Shown here: piece after piece, positions 30,416 to 41,619 of the stretch | How positions within the stretch are numbered: the stretch's first letter is position 1 | Layout: every line of letters starts with the position of its first letter | Source: Trichostrongylus colubriformis | Taxonomy: Eukaryota; Nematoda; Chromadorea; Rhabditida; Trichostrongylidae | Direction of reading: 5' to 3' | DNA length: 64,000 nt | NCBI GenBank assembly: GCA_963978905.1 | Contig: OZ022256.1 | Location: 52,128,001 to 52,192,000, forward strand | Notes under the pieces: model-generated | The model's database searches: none | What the model saw: the letters and a program-made list of their open reading frames with translations, nothing else | Told to the model about the DNA's origin: nothing | Translations under genes and position numbers: made by a program

Positions 30416-31387
30416 TTGGGTTGAGGAATAAGTCCCCGCCGTTTTTTTCAACCCCGTTTTTCACATTGTTTCCTTGATCTTTCCACAAAGCTTATAGATG
30501 TTTTCGATAGTGCTTTTTCTGCTCTACAAAATGCTACGACCTGTTTTTCGATTCCTCCGACTACCTATTATTTATGAGGTTTGGAAATGAAGTACGCTGG
30601 AGGCAAAAAATTGCCACTTGCGCACCTCATCTTTCTCGCTTGCCATCGAGATCAAAAAATGTATTTATATATGTTTCGATAGAGCTTTTTTAGCTCTACA
30701 AAGTTATGCTTATGGTTTTTGTAAGAATCAATTTTAGCAATTTCTTAGATCATTTGAAAGTCGACGCAATCGAGCATTTTCGACTACATCTGTCAAAAGA
30801 GCTCTATCGAATGATAGGGAGCACTCTTCCGAAAAAATTCATTTTTATTACGCAATTTCGAATTGAAAAACAGGTGCCGGCCTATTCCTACATGCCAAAA
30901 TGTGAGAGGATACAAAAGAAGAGTGGTGTCATCTTGTAGAGCAAAAAAAGCCCTATCGAATGCATATATGCACATCCTCTCCAATCTCGATGGTAGGCGA
31001 GGAAGAGGAGATAACGAAAGTGCACACTCTTGCGAGTACTGCATTTCCAAGTCTCAAAAACAGCATAAAGTTGAGCGATTTGAATAATAAGTGGTACCAT
31101 TCTGTAGAGCTGAAAAAGCTCTATCGAAACATATATACATTCATTTTTTGATCTCGATGGCAAGCGAGAAAGATGAGGTGCGCAAGTGGCAATTTTTTGC
31201 CTTCAGCGTACTTCATTTCCAAACCTCATAAATAATAGGTAGTCGGAGGAATCGAAAAACAGATCGTAGCATTTTGTAGAGCAGAAAAAGCTCTATCGAA
31301 AACATCTAAAAGCTCTGTGGATAGATGAAGGGAACAATGTGAAAAACGGGGTTGAAAAAAACGGCGGGGACTTATTCCCCAACCCAA
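30416..31387. mobile_element. Mariner-ended palindrome with periodic hairpins, copy 1 (972 bp)
   Basis: It is flanked by TA on both sides. The ends are TTGGGTTGAGGAATAAGTCC and the complement GGACTTATTCCCCAACCCAA, as expected for a Tc1/mariner-type terminal repeat. Almost the whole element is one long inverted repeat. Each arm holds several copies of a small hairpin, TTTCGATAGAGC...AGCTCTAC, near 30500, 30676, 30937, 31113 and 31276, many about 165-176 bp apart. Weaker shared blocks such as CTCGCTTGCCATCGAGAT lie between them. There is no transposase. Confidence 0.9.
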
Positions 31388-32137
31388 TAGAAGGGTGACC
31401 TTCTCATCCCTGAAAGCCTTTACTTAGTGTTCTGCATGATGATAAAGAATCAATGATTGGAAAGTATTCCGATCAAAGAATGCGCCTTCCGAGCTGTTCA
31501 TAAATTATGCGCACCTTTTTTTCTGTCGCAAAAGCACTGCCACATGACGGCCACTCAGTCGAGTCATGGAAATTGAAAATCGCTCAGTCAGTCATGTTTT
31601 CGCAAAAGATTTACACAGAATATTATTCAGCTGAGCGTGGCTCGAGACTACAGATCCTTGTAAAATTCTTGCACTTCCCCCACAATAACTACTTACATTC
31701 GTGCTTTGAAGGTACCCATATGGGATAAGCGGTCGTTTTCAAAAGTGCTCATCTAATACTAGTAGCCACTGCTTATCTCGTGAAGGCGATAGGTCGTGAG
31801 TCATGAGTTTTGAAAAGCAAAAAAAAAAATTCGGAAAGTGAAAATAATTCGAAAATTGGAACGATGAGATCAGAAGAGAGCAACTCTTAGACATGACTGA
31901 AAACGGAAGGTATGAGGATGTGAGGGTGTGGTAGATTGAGTGACTTGGCGCGTCGGACAAGTATTGGGTTAGGGGCTAAGTTCTGCCACTCCATATTTGT
32001 TTCTTTTACAGCTAATCTGTCATTGTGAGAGGCGATCTTCAGTCATGACGCGGTAACACGTTACGATCATAGTTGAATACAAGAGAGGACCCTAAATGGA
32101 TCCTATTTGACTCGAATTTGACAGTGTGTGACCAATT
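31388..32137. other. Nothing recognised
   Basis: No exon, repeat family or motif was recognised between the palindrome and the duplicated segment. Confidence 0.4.
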
Positions 32138-32690
32138 CAGGGAAAATTCACGAGTGATTCGAGCGGAGGAGACGAGAAGTGCGATATTAGGTCAAGATTT
32201 GGCGTTTATCCAAATTTTTAAACTGTATAAAGACTTTTCTCGGAAATGTTTGACCCTAAGTGGTACCACGTGAGATGGGATTATCCGTTAAATTTTCGCA
32301 AATCATAAACATGATGGCTTTTTCGGAATTAGGTGGCACATTTATTGTCTGAAAAACGGAACCCAATTGTCAGCCATAGAGCGGTAACAACAGAGACGAC
32401 CTAAGTCAAAAATTGCTAAGGAAAACCTTGAGCGGGGTCGTGTTTGACCCGTAAGGGGGTTATAGCGTGGGACTCATCTGGGGAGATTTCACGAGCGCTT
32501 TGCGCGGGAGCGAGAAGGGACGAAAAATGCGATGTTAGGTCACGTTTTGTCGTTTATTAGAATTTTCCAACTGTATAAAGATTTTCCTCGGAAATGTTGA
32601 CCTTGACTGGGATGGGATTCAGGGTTAAATTTCCGCAAATCATGAGTACGATGGCTTTTTCTGAAATTAAGTGACACATTTACTCTCTAT
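32138..32690. repeat. Direct duplication, two diverged units of about 215 bp
   Basis: Unit 1 (32138-32353) and unit 2 (32479-32690) share GGCGTTTATCCAAATTTTTA / GTCGTTTATTAGAATTTTCC, then ACTGTATAAAGACTTTTCTC and GATGGCTTTTTCGGAATTAG. A 125-bp spacer separates them. Just to the right, 32700-32770 has a weak tRNA-like (GGTTCGAGGGT) stretch, possibly a SINE. Confidence 0.8.
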
Positions 32691-33184
32691 ATGGCGTAAC
32701 GGCACCATTACCGACTGGTGCAAGCACAAGACTCGGGTCGAGCCTGGTTCGAGGGTGGGAGGGGGTTGGCCTGTTCCCATTGAGACTTGCTATCGAAATC
32801 TATCCTGATCCACCGGCAGAACAGCTAAAAGCTAGCTATGTTATCTTTTCATAGTCCTACACGTAACTGCACGAAAATTGGGAATTGGTTTTTCTGACCG
32901 ACCCTGTTGTTCTGTTAAATTTTCCTGTTTTCTGGCGCGCCTATCTTGCGCATACAAAAGAATAAATTAATAAAAAGATAGGTTAGAAATAAATGGAACT
33001 GTAAAACTGGAGAGAGGTTCTGTGACGGCTCGTATAATCAGAGAAAACCTCGACACCTTTCCAACATCTCCAGTTGCCCTGAGTCCCATAGCAGGTTGTA
33101 TAAGAAAGATTTCCCAGGAATCGGAAATCCGCTCAAAACTTGCTTAACAAATTCCAGCTTCCCTTTTCGTGAACCTCGGCATTG

Positions 33185-33595
33185 AACTTGTTTACTTTTC
33201 TCTGTTTTGCCAGCGAGGCTGTTAGGTGGAAACTTTATTTACGGCTTAAGCTACTGATATGAGGAGGGAGACATGCATGTCCCCATCACACTATATGTAT
33301 AAGGACAGCATGGCATCTCTCATTCACTAATAACAACTAACTCTGAGTGGCGTTGTTCCGCTCTTGCGGTGGTGGAGTGGTGAGTTATGTTCTTTCGTAC
33401 GGGGTTCCTCCGGCGGTTCCCTTGATGTTTCGTCAGAACCGCTAGAGGTATGAGGCGTTTGGTGGTGTAGTGGATAGAATCGATCTTGAGCCATGTTTAG
33501 GTCTTTGAGGAAGACGATTTTATCGAAACGTTAGGCCGTAAATAAAGATTCCACCTAACAACCTCGTTGGCAAAACAGAGAAAAGTAAACTTGCT
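33185..33595. repeat. Foldback element with 60-bp arms at the 3' end of a gene
   Basis: Left arm 33185-33245 (TTTACTTTTCTCTGTTTTGC...CTTTATTTACGGC) pairs with right arm 33536-33594. The middle carries two tRNA-like GGTGGTGNAGTGG motifs and TTGAGGAAGACGATTTTATC followed by GAAACG. The right arm ends about 17 bp from the stop codon of the neighbouring minus gene. Confidence 0.8.
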
Positions 33596-33610
33596 AAACA
33601 ATTGCTTTTA

Positions 33611-33915
33611 TTAGAGTGCTCGTATTGCGAGGAAAGCCTCAGGCATTTCAGATGGATTATTTTGTTGCAAGGCCAGTGCAAATGATCTGTAGACAGCGAA
33701 AGAAGATCTATAGGAGCACTCACATTGGCTATGAAGTATCGAATTACGTAGCGTAAATTGCCATCCGTCAAGTCATTTACAGCGATGGCCACATTCCCCA
33801 GTGATGGCAGTACGGTAAACGTTGAGAATACACGATTCTGTTGATACTCATCACTGAGTTCGAGTTTTTGGATGAGCTCTTTTCGCAAGTTGAGATTACC
33901 ACAAATCAGATACAT
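33611..33915 (-). CDS. Unrecognised gene, last two exons (partial)
   Basis: Exon 33915-33724 (64 codons, open in one frame only) starts after TTTTCAG with ATGTATCTGATTTGTGG and ends at a GTGAGT donor. It contains ELIQKLELSDEYQQNRVFST and VAIAVNDLTDGNLRYVIRYF. A 37-nt intron ending CTACAG leads to a last exon from 33686. One frame there (LALQQNNPSEMPEAFLAI) stops with TAA at 33611-33613, overlapping an AATAAA signal, but its phase is off by one. The in-phase reading stops sooner, after nine codons. The first exon is the stronger call. Family unknown; upstream exons were not found. The gene ends in a foldback repeat. Confidence 0.5.
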
Positions 33916-34754
33916 CTGAAAATTTGGGATTTAGGAATAAGAATTCGATGCTAACGAAATTTCAATATATTCGCGTGTTAAAACAACTTTATAGAGTAAA
34001 AGAGAAAGGAAGAAAATAGCTCCGACTGAAGATGAGAAAAGGCTCATGGGGCAGATGTCAGCATGGGTCTCCGCCCTCCTTGTGAGAGCCGTGTCCATTT
34101 CACAAGAAAGATGACAAGCAGGCATCTTGTCAAAGTTCTGAAGAATAAGTGAAAAGCCAAACAAAGCCCTTCATTATTTTAAACCCATGTGGATCAATTT
34201 TTAAAACGCGCTCTTTAAAAACCACTATTTCATTTTCTCCATTCTCTCTTCTTGAAAGCTCGGCATGATGTTCACAGTATCCGTTTGCTGTTTTGTCGAA
34301 CTATGACGACGAAAGGGTCGAAACGTCAGGGCGTTAAAAAAATCGATCCACTTAAAAAACCTCGTTCGGCAAAGCAGCACACGGATACCATTTCCTATTC
34401 TCTTTTTATGCGCCACTGTTTCCTTTCCTCTACTTTTTACCCAAAAACATCGAGGAAAAGCAGGGATTTTGAAGGATAGGATAGCCTGGAGGACAAGTAA
34501 AGGAACGATAACCAGCGAAATTTGATAACTGAGAGTGAGCTAGTGAAAATTCATATTCTTAACCACAAAATCGCATCGTGCTGAATCTCACAGAGGATGA
34601 CATTCAAGTGGCAGTGGTAACAAAATGAATCCATTTTCCTGCTGTTATCACTCGTTCTGAAACGGTTTCTTCAGAGATTCAAATTTTCCAAATGGATTTT
34701 TAGCTTTTCTATTTAAAGGCAGCGGTAGGGGTAACTCGGACCGAATGTGGAAGG

Positions 34755-34990
34755 ACATCAAATATGAAGGTCGAGGTGCTCAATAGTACGGAAGTGAAGA
34801 AATAACCGAATGAAACGGTCAAGAAACCGAAAAATAGTACCCCCTTCCCGCCTTTTATCCTCAAAATGTGCGGGTTGCCCTGAAAGGAACGGATGCCATA
34901 AAACAAGTGTAGCAGTTGGAGAAGACGGCTCTTATAAAGCCTTGAGGCACTCTTTCTCATAGGAAATTTTGCCACATTTAGTCTTTTTAG
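34755..34990. repeat. Interspersed repeat family K, copy 6
   Basis: Signature ATATGAAGGTCGAGGTGCTC, then GAAACGGTCAAGAAACCGAA and TAAAGCCTTGAGGCACTCTT. Confidence 0.75.
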
Positions 34991-35119
34991 AACCCTAGCT
35001 TTCATTGGCCTGGTCCATTTCGGAGGTTCATTATCCACATGTCTTTGAGAGTTTCCTTCCATTCAATTTTTATTATCCTCTAACTTTGAGCTAGTAAACT
35101 TCTCCGATATATTTTCCAG

Positions 35120-38100
35120 CTGTTTTCAATGCGTCAATACTAGTGAGATTCGTAAACATTTCCGGTTGACTACTATTTCGTCAGTGCACTCCAGCAAGGC
35201 AATGGCTCCATTGACACACCGAAAACTCTTTCAGCATTGCAAAACTTCTGGATGTCTGCTCATTCATTATTTACTTACTTTGCACACACTGAGAAACCCT
35301 CCACCTCTTCTACTACCCCACAAAAGACGCTGGCTGAGGCTGCGACAAAAGTGCGTAGAAATCCCAGGAAAAATAGGACATAGAGTCGGAAAGTCACGCA
35401 CGGCGGAGCGTAAAAATGTGAAGAAAAAAAAACTGAAAAGGGATACTTCAGCTCATTGAAGAAAAACGTGAGTAGAACCATAAGCAGCACAAAAAGCAAT
35501 ACGTAATCGAAAAACAATTTGGTTTCAGCATGCAATACAATTTTCAGCAGGTGACCGAATGCATGGCCCATTGTAACAGAGCTATAAACAGTTGATGATC
35601 AGTTTCTAACCTTTATACCCACTAGGGCATGATATGTATGATCGGCAGGCACATTTGTAATTCTACAGATATTTCAAAGAATTGAAGCAGCTATATGATC
35701 TCAGAGCTTTGTGCTATGAATACCCTGTCATGGTCTGATACCCTGATTCAAAAATTCTAATGGCGTTAGACTAAACAACTCTTTAAATACTACATTTAAA
35801 TTAATTTAGAGATAACTTAGAAGAGAGTAAGTTACTTTTTGGTACAATGCGATAACCTGCAAAAGATTTACCAGACTAATTGGTCTTGACAAGATTTTCA
35901 TCTTCTTTGATTTTTGCACCTGCTCTCGAACGTTCAGTAACCACAACCCTCCTTGGAACGATGGCAGTTACAAGGATTCTTGTTCACCACTGAGAGAGAC
36001 CCCATTTAGAAGGGTTATGAGAGGTGTTATGGGCTCTTCTCACATGTCTCTAATGGCCATCATTATTTTGAAAAAAACCCCTAAGGCTGAAACTGAACTT
36101 GGGCCACAATTTCAGAATAATGAGCGAATATGGAGGCTCAGCCTTTCCCTCATCCTGTATACCAGCGGGAACTCGAACATTTCAGGTTTAGCGTTCCACT
36201 ATGAATAAGCCATTTGCAACACGACAGACCCCATTTTCAGGAAGACCTGCCTAGGGGTCCCGTGCAGATTTTGGCCACTTCAGCAGAGAAAAAACGCTTA
36301 GCTCCTTAAAAGGATCGGCCACCGTCCCATTTACCAACGACTTAACGATTTTTGACGGTTTAGCATTCAGAATTCTCAAGAAAGAGTGACAAGAAAATGA
36401 GTTCTGATGGAAAAACGGCAGAAAAAACGATTCCTCACAATTCGCTTGAGTAATTCTCACTGGATCTGCAGCATCACCACATCGCTCCCACAGGGTAGAA
36501 TAACGTATAAAAGCTTCACCATGCTCTCATTTCAACGAATTTCGGCTACGTTCTTATCGTGGAAGAATCTCAATATGCGGATACCGTTTCCATCCAAAAA
36601 ACTCACAAAAACGAATGCGAAAACATTTTTGAATATTTTAGAATAAGTTACGTCAGTTACTTTTTCCAAGGAATGACTCCCTATTAACAAAAAAATTCAT
36701 AGGCGATGTTGGGCAGTCCCGAGAAGAATTTTTAAAGTTACTCCAAAGATTTTGAGGAAGACAACGCTTACTAACGTCGCAGTATTTGATGCTTGGTATT
36801 CAGCCTAGGACAGTTTACCCCTTCTCAGAGTTGAGCAAAGGTTGAGGAATACCTGATGGGCGGGGGACGTGTCTCGCGTGAAAAATGAAGCTGTCGTATT
36901 GCTATGATCACCGATTGACAACCTTTCAAAGAAGAACACGTTGGTTATACGGAAAGGATGAGAAGCCGACTGGGGGAGGGGGTCATATTTCACAAAAATT
37001 TATTTAATTCTAGACTAGGGCCAGCTGTGGCTTCTCTATGAATTACAAAAGCACACAAGCCTTACCCCGCATCACTTGATTGATGGCTTCAAAATGTGAT
37101 AAAAACGGCGCATAAGCGATCGAAAAAGGTCGCGAAATCATAGATCTCCGTGGAAGTCGGAAGAGAAGCACGAGAACTTTGATGATTTGTCACCATCGTC
37201 GGTCACAGAGAAAACAGCAGGTGAATCTGAGCATTGGTGACAGATCGGTAAACATCTCTCAAAGAAAGTGCATTCCTTTCGTGAAGGCATCACTAATCAC
37301 AACCGTTACGCATACAAATCTGTGGGTACACAGCCTCAGGAAATTGCTGAAATGCTCAGAAGACAGCTATTACACGGGAAAAACTTCTTCAAGGAACTGC
37401 ACATCTCAATTATTCTGAAGACTCATCCACCGGAAAGAATGCTAAGCACGCACAGAACAGGAAAAGCAGACATTTTCAAGGTGGAGGAAATTTCTATGTT
37501 CTGAAATGATGGATAGATGACTAGCATTCATCAGATTTCAAAGAAGAGCCCAATCTGCCGGAATGTAAACCACTGATGGATGTGTGGTTCAGTATTCATG
37601 GGTTTCTACCAGTGTTTATTAATGTGCAAGTAAATATGTGAACCTAAATAAAATAAAGGGCTTGGATGTCAAATGTCCCAAACAAAACAGATTACTATCT
37701 AAATATTCCATCAAACTAAACAGATTACTGGCTAAATATTCTATCAATCGGTAGAAAATCGATAGCGAATCACAATTACAGCTCAGTCAGCTTAGTCTGG
37801 CACATTCTGCCACTTGCAACAATTCAGTGCGACGTTTATCATTCAACAGAAGCTCTTTTCTTTATTTTTTATCAAAATTTTTTAAGCTTCTGTTTTTCTA
37901 GATTCGAATTTCTTTCTATTGTTACTTTTTCATTTTTGTCTTTTATACTCCTTCCCTGCGCCTTCTGGATCCTTCTTTGAAACTGTAAAAACCCGTTAGG
38001 CCGCTTCCATACTTTGCGCACCGACGCCGTCACGCGCGTGCCTGCGTCACGCGCGTGACGGCGTCGGTGCGCAAAGTATGGAAGCGGCCTTAGAGTCCAA

Positions 38101-40150
38101 AGGGTCAATAACATCAGAGAAAAAAAAGCAAAAAACTTGTTTTCACTAACTTGAAACTTTCTGCTAGTAACCCTTTTTAAACTAGTAATCAACAGTGGTG
38201 GAGTGGTATGTATAATGACAGGTAGCGCGTATTCCCACTTGCATGGTGCGGAGATCAAATCTTAGATTGATACCTGCCCAAACATCCGAGTTGTCCAATC
38301 CTTCAGGATGGAAGAATTGGTACCAGACTTTTGTGGCATGTTCTAAGTACTGACTTGTACACGGACTCGACTCTGCAAGTTACATATGGTATGGGCCGAA
38401 TACTATTCACCTGTTATCATATTTCTTTATGCAAAGAGGGTGTTTGCCGTGTTCCACAATGGGGAGTGCCTAGCACCGAAAGCATGATTTCAATTAGTAA
38501 ATTGCGAGCATTATATTTGAATTTTACCATAACTTCTATGACATGGGGTGAGCCAAAAAGTTGCATCTCCTTTCGCCGTCCCAACGGATTTTGTGATGGA
38601 CGGGCAAGCGGAAAAACCAAGGTTGACGAATGGTTCAGGAATCGCCACTGCCAAAGAAATACAAAGAATTTGCAGCACATAAAAAAGATGGAATAGATTG
38701 AGAAACATGGATTGTTTCTAACAACCATGGAAGGGGAAATAGTTGTTCGGTCTAGAAATGGAATTTTGTCCAGGAATTAGAAGGAGATGTCGAAATTTCC
38801 AATGAATACCCTCCAGGTGATTTTGAAAGTTTTGAGCTGGTATTATTTTTAATGAAATTTTCTTTTGGTAATCTGAATCCACATGTTATCATGTTCATAA
38901 TTGAATATCATCTGAATTATAACTATGCAACAACCAGTAGAAAAATAAGAATGGTATTATCAGAGCGATGCAGATTACTTCAATATTATCATGAAGTGGA
39001 ATAATAATGAAGTCATAGGCAAAGCATGGTACATAGCATGAAATCGTGGCCACACATGACTCGCTAGGTGACTTGTTAAACAGTTGTTCTTTCGAAGATT
39101 AACAGCACATTCAACCATTTTACACGCCCGCCTCCGCCTGGTGATCTATCATCGGCGAGACCGCAAAGATTTGAAAAGATCAGCGGAGATCCTATTCACA
39201 TCACGGAGATGATCCCAGCCGCAATAGATGTTCCGCCGGTGTTTGAGGTTCGAGACAATGGGCTGGGCTGAGGGATGGTTCAAGCAAGGCGAATTGCTCG
39301 AATCAAAACTCACACAGAAAGAATGGACTAGGAAGCGTGGACTTTCGCATAAACTTTTGTCACCTTACGCAAGTCACCTCAATCAACTTAGTCGACAACA
39401 AGCAGGAGCCAACCACTTTTCAGCGAAAGTCGGCTTAGGCCGCGGTCATACTCACCGCCGACAGGGCGTGGCTGCGTTCACAGGCAGCGAGAGAGAGTGG
39501 CACGGGGAGGTGCAGAGATAACGCAGGCAATGAGGCAGGGTGGCATTGGAGGAGAGGCAGAGTTACGCAGCCATGCTCTGCCGCCGGTACCGCAAAGTAT
39601 GACCGCGCTTTTGAGCTACTTGCAATGGGAAACGGATGCTTGCTGTAGCACAACCTAGCTACTATAAAAAATTAAATTTAGCGAGTACCCTTTTAGGACC
39701 GTTCCATTCTTCCGAACTTCGGTAATACACCTTGAAAGAATACTGAATCTGTGAAGGGACCGATAGCTCAATAACAAGAAACCACGCAATCAGCTAATCC
39801 CACAAAATTCAGCTTGACCACTTTCCATCTCATCGGGCGCTCTTCACCGTTATTAAGGAAGATAATTTCACACAAAATTCGAACTGCTTCCTTCTTACCT
39901 TCTTACAAGTTAGTGAAACTGACATCAAACTGATCCATCAAATGAGTAGCTCAAAGTAGCTTAGGAGTAAACATATACCATTAAATCAATACTGACATCC
40001 TTAGGTTCATTTTCTCAATTTTCCAAGATTTGTGATAACGATACTTGGAAAATTGTGAGTCCACAATCTATTGCTCCTATTTATCAGTCAACGGCATCAA
40101 GGCGAAAGAAATCATCGAAAAAAACGGCCGAGAAAAGGGCTTGTTTTCAA
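35120..40150 (+). CDS. Unrecognised plus-strand gene, patchy exon chain
   Basis: Exons 35120-35142, 35185-35350 and 35529-35550 join in phase with consensus sites (42-nt first intron) and give a Ser/Thr/Gln-rich stretch including ALQQGNGSIDTPKTLSALQN and EKPSTSSTTPQKTLAEAATK. Further coding-looking exons are about 37112-37220 (RKRSRNHRSPWKSEEKHENF, donor CAG|GTGAAT), 37269-37480 (TQPQEIAEMLRRQLLHGKNF), 39084-39238 (FTRPPPPGDLSSARPQRFEK) and 40005 to about 40150 (SFSQFSKICDNDTWKIVSPQ then a basic RRKKSSKKTAEKR). The composition suggests a nuclear, partly disordered protein, but that is inference. Connections after 35550 are not all in phase, so some exons are missing, and two genes are possible. 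MITE copies A4 and A5 lie in the introns. Confidence 0.4.
37999..38090. mobile_element. MITE family A copy 4 (92 bp, near-perfect palindrome)
   Basis: It runs GGCCGCTTCCATACTTTGCG to the exact complement at the other end, flanked by TTA on both sides (target duplication). Confidence 0.92.
39438..39610. mobile_element. MITE family A copy 5
   Basis: Ends GGCCGCGGTCATACTCACCG and GCAAAGTATGACCGCGC. The interior is inverted relative to most copies (CACAGGCAGCGAGAGAGAGT). Confidence 0.88.
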
Positions 40151-40225
40151 AGCCGTTGTCCATGGTCAGCAGTGAAGATTGGTATCCCTCGAAACGAAAC
40201 CAAAGGATTTAATGGAGCCACTCCT

Positions 40226-40239
40226 CCCCCCCCCCCCCC
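40226..40239. repeat. Poly-C tract (14)
   Basis: A run of 14 C, preceded by CTCCT. Confidence 0.9.
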
Positions 40240-40968
40240 GATGACGATTGACGCCAATATCAAAAATCCAAGGAAACGCTTCGCGCATACATTCGAAGAA
40301 ATAAAAAAAGGTTAGAGTGATGTCTGATCCGGAACAAAGTAGGCGGAGTACGCGGAAGTCAAGCATTAGTGGTGAATAGCCAAAGAACAAAGGCTTCAGA
40401 AAGCCGCAGCTAAAACAGAGTTTCCATTTCCGAGACAAGAGCCCTCACCAGACCGAGTGGAGATGTTATCAGGTAGTTTTAAGGTGGGTTTGAGCAGTGT
40501 ATTGAGGATCTGTGATCAATTTTATGGCCCTTTAAGCCAAGATTTATTGTAGTCGCCCTTTCCACGAGGCACAGGCATAATAGTGGCCAGAGCTCACGTA
40601 GATTTCTCATAAAGCTGAAGCCATAAGCCCATAAGCACCTGCCGAGAATTTTCAGCTGCACGACATTTTCGAAATATTTAGGCCTTTAGCTAGGCACTGG
40701 CTCAACAAAAAGGTTAAAAACAGATTGTATTCGAAAAACTCTACGACACAGCTGTAAAAAGCACATATATACATATTAGGCAAAATTCTCGGAGAATGGA
40801 GCGCCCGGAATGTATTTTTTAACACCTACCACTCGTTTTACCATGGCCCGCCTCTTTTTAACGTGGCCCGCCTTTTTCAGAATTAGCGATGAGAAGGGTT
40901 TTGTTTCTCGTAATAGTAAGCAATTCGACTTCCACATTTAATGCACATTATGCACATTTTTTTATTTA

Positions 40969-41213
40969 CCAGTTGTGCGGGCGCACACTACTGGGCGCGT
41001 CACACATGGAGGCATGCTAATTGGGCTTGATGCATCAATCGATCGGTATCATCATTCCAACGGTCCTCACAAACAGGGATTTTGCAAAGACGAGAAAAGG
41101 AAATAAAATTCCTCCCGTCAATCTCTTCCTTCCGCATCAGTCGATATCGATCAAGCTCAATTTGCATGCGTCCATGAGTGACGCGCCAGTAGTGTGCTCC
41201 AGCCCAGTTGGTA
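40969..41213. repeat. Foldback, family M small form
   Basis: Left arm ACCAGTTGTGCGGGCGCACACTACTGGGCGCGTCAC pairs with right arm GTGACGCGCCAGTAGTGTGCTCCAGCCCAGTTGGT. Inner GGCATGCTAATTGGGCTTGA also pairs. The same end motif borders the large foldback at 46430-51590. Confidence 0.8.
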
Positions 41214-41223
41214 TGTAAAATTC

Positions 41224-41580
41224 AAGATCCCATCTTTGCTGCGGCGCGAGATATCAGTTTCCGTCATTCGCCTTCCAAAGCTCCTCATCAGCCCTTATCA
41301 GTTGCTATCACTTCCTTTCCCTCACATTGATGTCCCCTTACCACCCACCCCCTCCCCCTCATATCACTTCAAAAAATCAGAGTCACACCTTGCGGCGATG
41401 CGAGACATAAACTTCCCATCATTCACCTTTCGAGGCTCCTTATCAGCCCTCATCAGTTGCCATCACTTCCATTCCCTCACCACTGATGTCCCCTTACTAC
41501 CCCTTATATCACTTTAAAAATTCAGAGTCCCAGCTTTGCTGCGGCGTGATATGAATTTCGTGACAGACGTACAAAGGGAC
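41224..41580. repeat. Tandem direct repeat, units of about 150-160 bp
   Basis: Units starting near 41230, 41386 and 41535 share TTTGCTGCGGCG, CTCCTCATCAGCCC/CTCCTTATCAGCCC, ATCACTTCC and TGATGTCCCCTTACTACC. A GTGACAGACGTACAAAGGGA stretch follows, also seen inverted at 46440-46480. Confidence 0.75.
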
Positions 41581-41619
41581 GGACAGAAAGACGAAGCGTT
41601 TTATATATAGTAGACGATA

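Noticed and set aside
32700..32775. tRNA gene suggested by GGTTCGAGGGT
   Set aside because: No acceptor stem or anticodon arm could be drawn. It is at best a SINE fragment.
38187..38275. tRNA-like GGTGGAGTGGT...GGAGATCAAATC
   Set aside because: The same phrase recurs near 33370 and 33470 in repeats, and no cloverleaf forms.
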